A stretch of DNA of 64,000 nucleotides, taken from positions 3,475,412 to 3,539,411 of the forward strand of contig NZ_CP044427.1 in NCBI RefSeq assembly GCF_008843165.1, written 5' to 3'. Source of the DNA: Ornithinimicrobium pratense (GTDB lineage: Bacteria > Actinomycetota > Actinomycetes > Actinomycetales > Dermatophilaceae). Under the pieces are notes generated by a model, which was not told where the DNA came from, made no database searches, and saw only the letters and a program-made list of their open reading frames with translations. The translations under genes were made by a program, and so were the position numbers. Position 1 is the stretch's first letter. Each line of letters begins with the position of its first letter. Below, piece after piece: positions 16,657 through 24,081 of the stretch.

Positions 16657-17925
16657 TCAGGCGCTGCGCGCCGTCACCGGCCGGGCGGCCTCCCGGTCGG
16701 GGACCCGCACGCCGCGGGCCAGCTGGGAGAGCAGCTGGGCGGCGGCGGTGGCGTGACCCACGGGGGTGCGGAACTGCAGGGCGGGGTCGTCGGTGGCGGA
16801 CAGCACGCTGCTTTCCTCCAGGATCCCCCAGACCGGGGTGCCGCTGCCCCGGTAGTCCCCCCACTTGGACAGCAGGAAGGGGTTGCGCTCAGCCCCCCGG
16901 GGCAGGGGGTAGTCAACCACGAGCAGGACGTCCATCCGCCGGGCGATCTCCAGGAACTGGAGGAAGGGCAAGAACTCCTCCACCTTGACCGTGTCCTGCA
17001 GGCCCATCTCGGTCACGATCTCGCGCAGGGTGTTGGTCGGCTGGGTGAAAATGTGCAGACGTAGCCGCGCCCGCTGCTCCGGCGCCAACAGGCCCATGGC
17101 CTCCACGGCCGCGATCGGGCTCTGCTTGCCGTAGAAGTTGCCGAAGTAGGCGATGTGCAGCACCCCCTCCTCCAGCTCGACCGGGGCCCGGTCCATCGCG
17201 TAGAACTTCTCCGGCAGCATCGGGTGGTGGGTCGCGACCGTGTGCTTCCGCAACCGGTCCGCCAGCCGGGAGTCGTGGCACCGGCCGGCCATGTACTCGG
17301 CCTGCTGGGAGTTGGTAAACATGATTCGGTCGGCGAAGGCGTAGACCAGCACCTCCGCCCACTCGAAGACGTTGTCGCTCTCCGGTGGCTCCCAGCCCGC
17401 CTCCGTCAGCAGGACCCGCAGCCGGTCCCAGAGCTCCGAGTCTCGCATGGGCGCGTGCCGCTCGGCCCCCGTCGCGTCGGCGGAGCAGGGGTCGGAGAAC
17501 TCCGCCTCCCAGACGATCTCGGGGTGGCGGGCCTTGACCAGCGCGGCCAGGAAGTGGGACGCCACGAAGTGGGAGCGGGAGAACATCGAGGACCAGGGGA
17601 TCCCACTCTGGAGCAGGTCGCCGGCCTCGGCGGACTCGGCGCTCCACCGGTCGACCTGCTGCATACCCTCGTCGCACCAGGCCACGATCGAGCGCCAGGC
17701 CGAGAAGTAGGTGGGGGTGTCCAGCACCGCCCGGCGTCGGACCTGGCCGTCAGCTACCAGGTCCAGGCCCGGGTCGACCGCCCGCAGCCCGCCCATCTCG
17801 TTCTGGATGACGTCGACCGGCTCCCCCTGAAGGCAGACGCGCTTGGCGGCGACAGTGCCGGAGGTGTCGACGTAGGGGACGAAACAGTAGGCGATGACGA
17901 GGCGTCGGGCCGGGGTTGTCATCAT
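16657..17925 (-). CDS. GT-B glycosyltransferase, paralogue B
   Basis: Cytoplasmic protein of 422 residues, full-length homologue of the gene at 34597 (shared YCFxPYVDT, AAKRV, VDVIQN and IAYFGNFY stretches). The N-terminal half carries SAWRSIVAWC and EAEFSDPCSADATG. The C-terminal half has the GT4-like donor-domain pattern HIAYFGNFYGKQSP and ends with KWGDYRGSGTPVWGI. Start is the tandem ATG at 17925/17922. Last gene of the minus-strand export operon 22257-16657, 97 bases after the preceding gene, and convergent with paralogue A. No close characterised relative is recognised; the sugar is unknown. Confidence 0.82.
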   Translation of the reverse strand: MMTTPARRLVIAYCFVPYVDTSGTVAAKRVCLQGEPVDVIQNEMGGLRAVDPGLDLVADGQVRRRAVLDTPTYFSAWRSIVAWCDEGMQQVDRWSAESAEAGDLLQSGIPWSSMFSRSHFVASHFLAALVKARHPEIVWEAEFSDPCSADATGAERHAPMRDSELWDRLRVLLTEAGWEPPESDNVFEWAEVLVYAFADRIMFTNSQQAEYMAGRCHDSRLADRLRKHTVATHHPMLPEKFYAMDRAPVELEEGVLHIAYFGNFYGKQSPIAAVEAMGLLAPEQRARLRLHIFTQPTNTLREIVTEMGLQDTVKVEEFLPFLQFLEIARRMDVLLVVDYPLPRGAERNPFLLSKWGDYRGSGTPVWGILEESSVLSATDDPALQFRTPVGHATAAAQLLSQLARGVRVPDREAARPVTARSA

Positions 17926-18022
17926 TTTGTCGATCTTACCGAGCGGTGTCGGCGATACCCGCCAGGGTGGCCACTCAGGGCGTGGGGGACGAGCAGGACG
18001 TTCACGCGATGCCAGGGGCCCC

Positions 18023-19153
18023 TCACCGATCGGCGATCTCCTCCAGCGCGGCGACGAAGTCGCCCTTGAGCCGCTCCCAGTCATGGTGCTCGGCAACATA
18101 ACCGTGCCCGCGGCGTCCGAGCACCCGGGCCTGGTCAGGGTCCGCAACCCACCCGGCGAGCACGTCCACGACCTCGGTGGTCGCGCGGAAGGGCACCACG
18201 ACCCCCGCCCCGCTGCGCTGCACCAGGTCCTGCTGGAGCGGTAGCGGGGTCACCACCGCTGGGATTCCGCGGCCGAGGTACTCGACCACCTTGGTGGCCA
18301 TGCTCGGCCGGAAGTTGGCCTCGTCGTGCAGCAGGCACAGGCCCGCGAGCGCCCCGTCCAGCCGGCGGACGGCGCGGTCGGCCGGCAGGAACCCCAGCCA
18401 GTCCAGCACCCCGTCGTCCGTGGCCCGGCGCAGGAGCTGCTCCGCGGCGCCGTGGGCGGGGCCGATGACCTCGACCCGCGCCCCCGGGGGCAGGCGGCGG
18501 GCCACCTCGACCATCTCGGCGGCCCCCCGCTCAAGGGTGATACTTCCCAGGTAGATGACCCGCATGATGCCGTCCTGCGGCTGGGCGGCCGCGTGGGGGC
18601 TGGTCGGCACGGAGACCACGTTGGGGACGACAGGGTGGGTGCGCCGGAACCGCTGGGCGTAGTGGTGGTCGGCGAGCAGCAGTTGCACTCTGCGCTCGGC
18701 GATCCGCTCGAGGCCCCGCACCGCCACCGCGGCCGGTCTCCTGAGCGGGCCGGGGATCCAGGGACGTACCTCGACGGCGGCGGCGGTGTCCTCGTGCACG
18801 TCCCAGACCACGGCAGGCAGGTCCAGGCCGGGCGTGGCCAGCAGGAGCTCGGGGTCGTGCAGGAGCACCACGTCATGGGCAGGCGCGAGGGAGCGGAGCA
18901 CCCGACGCGCCCCTCGCAGCGCGGCGGAGCGCCGCCGGCCACTGGCGCGGGGCACGTCGACGGCCTTCATCCCCGCGACGTCCGTGGGCCGCTCGAGGCC
19001 GTAACCGCGCCAGGGGGCGGCGTAGGTGACGCGCCACCCGGCATCCAGCAGCGCGGCAATCTGGCGGTGCCGGATCCGGCTGTCGTCGGGATGGTGGACG
19101 ACGGTGAGGACCAGGGCCGAGCGGCCCCTGCCAGACATGGCGTTTGCGCTCAC
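18023..19153 (-). CDS. Glycosyltransferase family 4 protein
   Basis: GT-B enzyme of 376 residues. The N-terminal domain has LVLTVVHHPDDSRIRHRQIA and PAVVWDVHEDTAAAVEVRPW; the C-terminal domain has RVIYLGSITLERGAAEMVEV, GLCLLHDEANFRPSMATK and the acidic VEYLGRGIPAV element. The GTG at 19153 overlaps the ABC ATPase stop as GTGA, which fixes the start better than the later ATG at 19138. It belongs to the dehydrogenase-exporter operon. It resembles transferases that extend polyprenyl-linked cell-wall glycans; substrate not identifiable. Confidence 0.88.
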   Translation of the reverse strand: MSANAMSGRGRSALVLTVVHHPDDSRIRHRQIAALLDAGWRVTYAAPWRGYGLERPTDVAGMKAVDVPRASGRRRSAALRGARRVLRSLAPAHDVVLLHDPELLLATPGLDLPAVVWDVHEDTAAAVEVRPWIPGPLRRPAAVAVRGLERIAERRVQLLLADHHYAQRFRRTHPVVPNVVSVPTSPHAAAQPQDGIMRVIYLGSITLERGAAEMVEVARRLPPGARVEVIGPAHGAAEQLLRRATDDGVLDWLGFLPADRAVRRLDGALAGLCLLHDEANFRPSMATKVVEYLGRGIPAVVTPLPLQQDLVQRSGAGVVVPFRATTEVVDVLAGWVADPDQARVLGRRGHGYVAEHHDWERLKGDFVAALEEIADR

Positions 19154-20103
19154 GAGCGTTGTGGGCCCCGGCGGGCGCGGCGGTCCCACCGGTCGAGAAA
19201 CTCGGTGGCGGCCTCCGGCCCCTCGTTGAGCTCGATCTCCTTGGCCTCCTCGAACCGCTGGCGCCACACCTGCCGGTGCTTGCCGTACTTGCGGTTGTAG
19301 AGCCCGAAGACCGGTTCCGGCTCACCGTCGGCCAGCACCCGCCCCTCGTCGATCCACAGCACCCGGTCGCACATCTTCTCGATTGAGGAGCGGCTGTGGC
19401 TGACCATGAAGACCGTGCCGGCCTGGGCCTGGAACGTCTCGATCCGCTCCTGGGCCTTGTCCTTGAAGGCGGAGTCACCGGTGGCCAGGGCCTCGTCGAT
19501 GACGAGGATCTCCGGGACCGCGGCGGTGGAGATGGCGAACCGCAGTCGCGCCGCCATCCCTGTGGAGTAGGTGTTCATCGGCAGGTCGATGAAGGGGCCG
19601 ATGTCGGCGAACTCGACGATCTCGTCAATGACCTCCTCGACCTGCGCCGGCGTGAAACCCTGGGCAAGGCAGCCGATGTGGATGTTCTGGCGGCCGGTCA
19701 TCTTGGGCAGCAGGACAGCCCCGACGCCCAGCAGCGCGGCGCGGCCGTCGATCCAGATCTGGCCGCCCGTCGGCGGGACCAGCCCGGCGATCGAGCGCAG
19801 CAGCGTGGACTTGCCGGAGCCGTTGCGCCCGATCAGCCCGATGGACTCACCCCGGTAGGCGACGAAGGAGACGTCCCGCACCGCATGCACCTCGCGCACC
19901 CCGACGCCGGACCGGCTGCGGGTTGCGAGCCGACGGAAGATGCCGGCGTCGTCCTGGGGATCGACCTCGGGTCCTGAGCCGGTGCCGAAGACGCGGTAGG
20001 TGATGTCGACGTGCGAGGCGATGACCGAGGGCGGTCGCGTCTGGTCGACGATGCTTCCCGGGGGCAGCTGCGGCGGGGCGGGGGCAGCCTCAAGCCCGTC
20101 CAT
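19150..20103 (-). CDS. Polysaccharide/teichoic-acid ABC exporter ATP-binding protein (TagH/Wzt-like)
   Basis: ATPase of 317 residues energising polymer export. Residues 60-260 hold Walker A (IGRNGSGKSTLL), the Q-loop region (MTGRQNIHIGCLA), the family-specific signature YSTGMAARLRFAI, Walker B (ILVIDEALATGDSAF) and the H-switch (MVSHSRSS). YSTGM instead of LSGGQ is typical of the TagH/Wzt group. The C terminus is only about 55 residues, too short for a Wzt carbohydrate-binding domain, so termination is not coupled to a non-reducing-end cap as in O9a Wzt. It overlaps the permease gene by 14 bases. Confidence 0.93.
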   Translation of the reverse strand: MDGLEAAPAPPQLPPGSIVDQTRPPSVIASHVDITYRVFGTGSGPEVDPQDDAGIFRRLATRSRSGVGVREVHAVRDVSFVAYRGESIGLIGRNGSGKSTLLRSIAGLVPPTGGQIWIDGRAALLGVGAVLLPKMTGRQNIHIGCLAQGFTPAQVEEVIDEIVEFADIGPFIDLPMNTYSTGMAARLRFAISTAAVPEILVIDEALATGDSAFKDKAQERIETFQAQAGTVFMVSHSRSSIEKMCDRVLWIDEGRVLADGEPEPVFGLYNRKYGKHRQVWRQRFEEAKEIELNEGPEAATEFLDRWDRRARRGPQRS

Positions 20104-21001
20104 AGCTGCCCTCCCCCCGCCAGAAGAACACGAACCCGACGACGAAGAAGAGCAGGGCCCACCCGCCGCCGATGGCCCAGGTGAGCAGGTCGGGCGCGGC
20201 CGGGTTCCAGATCGTCTCCCGCACCAAGGTGAGGCTGACCGCGGCCGGCTGGTACTGCAGGGCCAGTGCGACGAGCTCGGGAGCCTGGAGGCGCTCGATC
20301 TGCAGCTCGATGGAGAAGAAGACGCCGGAGACGTAGCGCAGCAGCCGCACCACTAGCGGCATGAGGTTGGCCAGGTCGCGGATGGCGTGCACGAGGCGGG
20401 CGGTCAGCATGGCGATGCCCAGCCCCATGACCAGGACGATGAACAGCGCCACCGGATAGAGCAGCCAGCTCCAGGTGACCTGCCAGTCCTGGTCCCACAG
20501 CGCGATGAGGAGCAGCACGCCGAAGGCTGGGAGCTGGCTGACGAAGGCGGAGAGCACCGCCACCAGGGGCGGCAGCACGCGGGGGAACTGCATCGAGCGG
20601 ATCAGGCTCATCTTGCTCATCAGCGACTTCGACCCCGAGGTCAGCGCCAGCGAGAACAGGGCGTACGTGAACAGCCCCGCGGTGAGGAAGGTGATGAAGT
20701 TGTCGATCCCGCGGGCGGTGCCCAGCAGCAGGCCGAAGATGAGGAAGTAGGCCAGGCCCAGGAGCAGGGGGTTGATGACGGCCCAGACGAAGCCCAGGTA
20801 GTTGTCCCGGTGCTCGCTGGTGAACTCGCCCTTGGCCATCGCCCACATCAGGTGGCGGTGCCGCCAGACGTCGGCGACGTAGCGCCAGAATCGCGGCCGC
20901 TGACCCACCGGCTGCAGACCGTGCAGGGCCGCGAGGGCAGCGGCGTCCTCCCGGCTCAGCACCGGTGGGACGTCTCGGGGGTCGGGCCCCACGACGGTCA
21001 C
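20090..21001 (-). CDS. Polysaccharide ABC exporter permease (TagG/Wzm-like)
   Basis: ABC-2 type membrane protein of 303 residues with six predicted helices after a roughly 60-residue cytoplasmic N terminus. The segments YLGFVWAVINPLLLGLAYFL, SLMSKMSLIRSMQFPRVLPP and LLRYVSGVFFSIE follow the TagG/Wzm pattern; the conserved coupling helix (KGEFTSEHRDNYLG) is present. The GTG start at 21001 overlaps the dehydrogenase stop as GTGA. With the ATPase it forms the exporter that makes this an ABC-dependent, not Wzx/Wzy-dependent, locus. Confidence 0.93.
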   Translation of the reverse strand: MTVVGPDPRDVPPVLSREDAAALAALHGLQPVGQRPRFWRYVADVWRHRHLMWAMAKGEFTSEHRDNYLGFVWAVINPLLLGLAYFLIFGLLLGTARGIDNFITFLTAGLFTYALFSLALTSGSKSLMSKMSLIRSMQFPRVLPPLVAVLSAFVSQLPAFGVLLLIALWDQDWQVTWSWLLYPVALFIVLVMGLGIAMLTARLVHAIRDLANLMPLVVRLLRYVSGVFFSIELQIERLQAPELVALALQYQPAAVSLTLVRETIWNPAAPDLLTWAIGGGWALLFFVVGFVFFWRGEGSYGRA

Positions 21002-22257
21002 AGTCGGCTGACCTTCTCTGCCTCGGTGGCCTGGCCGCGGGTGTCGAAGAACACCTGGGCGGCGCCGGCGAGGGCGTTCACGTCATACTCCCGATGGTTC
21101 TGCACCAGGATCGTCAGGTCCGCCTGGCCCGCGCCCGCAGCCGGGTCATCCACCCGCATCGCCTCCGGCACCGCGGACCAGTCCGTGACGTGCGGGTCGT
21201 GGTAGCGCACGAGCGCACCCTTAGCCATCAGGTTCCTCGCCAACGGCACCGCCGGACTCTCCCGCTGGTCGGCAATGTTCGGCTTGTACGTCACCCCCAA
21301 CAGCAACACGCTCGAACCCTTCACCGGCTTGCCCTCAGTGTTCAACAGGTCCTGCACCCGGGTCACGACATACCCCGGCATCGAGGAGTTGATCTCCTGC
21401 GCCAGCTCCACGAACCGGAACGGGTAACCCAACCGGGCCCGCACATTGTGCGACAGGTAGTTCGGGTCGATCGGGATGCAGTGCCCACCCACCCCCGGCC
21501 CCGGATAGAACGCCTGGAACCCGAACGGCTTGGACGCCGCGGCACCGATGACATCCCACAGGTCGATCCCCAGCTCATGACAGAACCGCGCCATCTCATT
21601 CACCAACGCAATGTTGATGTGCCGGTACGTGTTCTCCAGCAGCTTGGCCGTCTCCGCCTCCCGCGTCCCCCTCGTCCGCACCACCGTGTCCACGAACCGA
21701 CCGTAGAACTGCGCCGCCGCGTCCGTACACGCCGGGGTATGCCCACCAACCACCTTCGGCGTGTTCTTCGCCCCGAACTCCGCATTCCCCGGGTCGATCC
21801 GCTCCGGGGAGAACGCCAAGAAGAAGTCGGTCCCAGCCACCAACCCACCAGCCTCCAACGCCGGCCGCACCACCTCATCCGTGGTCCCCGGATACGTCGT
21901 GGACTCCAACACCACCAACATCCCCGACACCAAGTTACGCGCCACCGCCGCCACCGCCGCGTTGATCGCCCTCAGGTCCGGCCCACCCTCATCCGACAAC
22001 GGCGTCGGCACACAGATCACCACCGCCCCCGCCTCACCGATCCGCGCCTCATCAGTCGTGGCCTCAAACCCCCCCGCCACCATCTCCGCAACATCCGCAT
22101 CCGAGAGGTCATCCACATGCGAACGCCCCGCGTTCAACTCCCCCACCACACCAGCGTTGATGTCAAACCCCACCACCCGCAACCCCGCCCGCGTCGCCTC
22201 CTGCGCCAACGGCAACCCCACATACCCCAACCCGATGATGACAGCGTCGACAGACAC
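20998..22257 (-). CDS. UDP-sugar dehydrogenase (UDP-ManNAc/UDP-Glc dehydrogenase family), mosaic gene
   Basis: NAD-dependent UDP-sugar 6-dehydrogenase of 419 residues. The Rossmann motif is IIGLGYVGLPLA, the active site PGPGVGGHCIPIDP with the catalytic Cys, and the central helix ENTYRHINIALVNEMARF resembles WecC/TviB-type enzymes acting on N-acetylated hexosamines. GTG at 22257 is selected by AAGGAG nine bases upstream. Codon use is unusual from the start to about 21215: Leu is often TTG and third positions are overwhelmingly G (GTG, GGG, GCG). The last 210 bases return to the CTG/GTC/GGC style of the neighbours. First gene of the export operon. Exact substrate unknown. Confidence 0.9.
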   Translation of the reverse strand: MSVDAVIIGLGYVGLPLAQEATRAGLRVVGFDINAGVVGELNAGRSHVDDLSDADVAEMVAGGFEATTDEARIGEAGAVVICVPTPLSDEGGPDLRAINAAVAAVARNLVSGMLVVLESTTYPGTTDEVVRPALEAGGLVAGTDFFLAFSPERIDPGNAEFGAKNTPKVVGGHTPACTDAAAQFYGRFVDTVVRTRGTREAETAKLLENTYRHINIALVNEMARFCHELGIDLWDVIGAAASKPFGFQAFYPGPGVGGHCIPIDPNYLSHNVRARLGYPFRFVELAQEINSSMPGYVVTRVQDLLNTEGKPVKGSSVLLLGVTYKPNIADQRESPAVPLARNLMAKGALVRYHDPHVTDWSAVPEAMRVDDPAAGAGQADLTILVQNHREYDVNALAGAAQVFFDTRGQATEAEKVSRL

Positions 22258-22342
22258 GGTGAAAGGCTCCTTCAGGATGCGGGTGTGGGTCTGCGCGCGA
22301 TACGCGCCCGTCATGATATCGCGCTGTGACATGATCGCCGGT
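22258..22342. promoter_or_regulatory. Divergent promoter region between dehydrogenase and glycosyltransferase operons
   Basis: TATCAT on the minus strand (22318-22313) is a good -10 box for the dehydrogenase operon, about 56 bases before its GTG. On the plus strand CATGAT (22330-22335) ends seven bases before the ATG at 22343, the geometry of a leaderless transcript. A palindrome GCGCG-ATA-CGCGC occupies 22295-22307 and could be an operator or leader hairpin. No -35 boxes are convincing. Confidence 0.4.
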
Positions 22343-23449
22343 ATGCCGTCTGTCCTGCTGCTCTCCAGCAACGGCGCGGGCATGGGGCACCTGACCAGGC
22401 TGCTCGCCTACGCCCGACGGCTGCCGGGGGGCACCCGGACCCACGTGCTGTCCCTGTCGCAGGCGGTGCCGGTCGTGGGTCAGGAGGGGATCCCGTGGGA
22501 GTACCTGCCCAGCCAGGGCGCGACCGGGCTGCGGCCGGCGTCCTGGCGGCGGCTGTTCGCCGAGCGGGTGACCGAGGCCCTGCAGCGGCTCGACCCCGAC
22601 GTCCTCGTCTTCGACGGCACCCACCCCTACTCCGGCCTCGACCTGGCGCTCGCGGCGCACCCGCGCACCCGGGCGGTGTGGAGCCGCCGGGGGATGTGGA
22701 GGCCGGGCCGCAACGTGGACCAGCTGGAGAAGGCCTCATGGTTCGACGCCGTGGTCGAGCCGGGCGACCTCGCCGCGGCCGCGGACCGGGGCGCCACCGC
22801 GACCACAGCCGGGGCGGTGCGCGTGTCGCCGGTGACCCTGGTGGACCGCGAGGGCCGCAGCAGCCGCGCGGACGCGCGGGCGGCGCTCGGACTGCCTGCC
22901 GACGACCCGCTGGCCCTGGTGGCCCTCGGCGCGGGCAACATCAACGACACCGACGACGAGGTCGGGGCGGCAGCGAGCGCGCTGCAGGCCCGAGGGGTAG
23001 GGGTCTGCGTCACCGCCCCGTCGATCGCCGAACGGGCCTACGCGGGGGCCGACGTGCACCTGGTCCGGCACTTCCCGCTCTCGGAGCACTTCGCCGCCTT
23101 CGACCACGTCGTCGCCGCGGCCGGCTACAACTCCTTCCACGAGGCGCTCCGACTGGGTGTCCCCGCGCTGTTCGTGCCCAACCGGCACACCAACCTGGAC
23201 GACCAGGCCGGGCGGGCCGGGCACGCCGCCGCCCGGGGCTGGGCGCTGAGCGCGGACACCCTCACCGGTGGCCGGGCACCCGCCCTGGTCGAGCAGCTTC
23301 TGCACGAGGGCCCTGGGATGGCGGCCCGGGCGCTGGCCGAGGACCCGGGCAACGGCGCGGGGGCCGCGGCCGCCGAGATCGTCCGGGTGGCCGGGCTGGC
23401 CGGGGCTGGGGGCAACGCAGCGAGCCGACTGGGGGTGGGGCGCCGATGA
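22343..23449 (+). CDS. MurG/GT28-like UDP-glycosyltransferase
   Basis: GT-B enzyme of 368 residues. It begins MPSVLLLSSNGAGMGHLTRL, the Gly-rich, His-containing acceptor loop of the GT28/GT1 group. The C-terminal part holds VVAAAGYNSFHEALRLGVPA and the HTNLDDQAGRAGHAAARG donor-binding stretch, where the family has its conserved acidic/Gln pair. First gene of a plus-strand operon of three, each overlapping the next. An in-frame ATG at 22331 is possible, but the 22343 start fits the leaderless -10 and the natural beginning of the domain. Likely transfers a UDP-activated sugar to a lipid or nascent chain. Confidence 0.87.
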   Translation: MPSVLLLSSNGAGMGHLTRLLAYARRLPGGTRTHVLSLSQAVPVVGQEGIPWEYLPSQGATGLRPASWRRLFAERVTEALQRLDPDVLVFDGTHPYSGLDLALAAHPRTRAVWSRRGMWRPGRNVDQLEKASWFDAVVEPGDLAAAADRGATATTAGAVRVSPVTLVDREGRSSRADARAALGLPADDPLALVALGAGNINDTDDEVGAAASALQARGVGVCVTAPSIAERAYAGADVHLVRHFPLSEHFAAFDHVVAAAGYNSFHEALRLGVPALFVPNRHTNLDDQAGRAGHAAARGWALSADTLTGGRAPALVEQLLHEGPGMAARALAEDPGNGAGAAAAEIVRVAGLAGAGGNAASRLGVGRR

Positions 23450-24081
23450 GCCTTCCGCCCGGCGTGCGCCGCCGTCAGCAGCAGGTGGCCCGGTGGGCCC
23501 GGCGCACCCCCGGCTACCGCTTCGCGCTCGAGGAGGTGCTGCCCCGGGTGCGCCGCAACGCGACGCTCACCGACCTGGCCTGGCGCATCTTCGCGCCCCG
23601 GCACGGGGCGGGCAACGTCGACGTCGCACTCCTGCCCGACCGGCAGGTGACTGGCCCGGACGTCGGTCGTCTCCCGGTCGTCGGAGTCCTGGCCACCGGC
23701 CTGGAGGACGCCCGGGCCGAGCAGCTTCTCGCCGACGTCGCCGACCTGCAACGCGCCACCGGCTCCTTCCGGCCGGTACTCGTCCTGGACCGGCCGGTCT
23801 TTGCCGCCGCCCGCCGGCACGGGTATGTGGTGGAGCACGTGGTGCCCGAGCGGGAGTGGGCCACCGACAGCTTCGGCGAGGTGCCGTGGCCGGACTACCT
23901 GGCGCGCCGGCTGGGGTCGGTGATCGACCATTACCAGCTCTGGCACCTGGTCCGCGCCGAGGTGCCGGCCGACGGCGGTCGGGTGCGCCTGGACCAGGTC
24001 GACGAGGCCCTCCTGCGGGTGCTCGGGGAACGGCTGGGGCAACTGGGGGACGTCGGGACCGAGCCGCCTGCCTCGTCATGA
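23446..24081 (+). CDS. Hypothetical protein of the glycan locus
   Basis: Protein of 211 residues with no recognised family. It has an Arg-rich start (LPPGVRRRQQQVARWARRTP), then a compact alpha/beta-looking core with VGVLATGLEDARAEQLLADV and FRPVLVLDRPVFAAARRHGY, resembling a small nucleotide-sugar or acyl-binding fold, but no catalytic motif is visible. No signal peptide or membrane segment. Its ATG and stop both form ATGA overlaps with its neighbours, so it is translated in step with the GT28-like enzyme and the asparagine-synthetase-like protein, which suggests a common complex or pathway. Confidence 0.8.
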   Translation: MSLPPGVRRRQQQVARWARRTPGYRFALEEVLPRVRRNATLTDLAWRIFAPRHGAGNVDVALLPDRQVTGPDVGRLPVVGVLATGLEDARAEQLLADVADLQRATGSFRPVLVLDRPVFAAARRHGYVVEHVVPEREWATDSFGEVPWPDYLARRLGSVIDHYQLWHLVRAEVPADGGRVRLDQVDEALLRVLGERLGQLGDVGTEPPASS

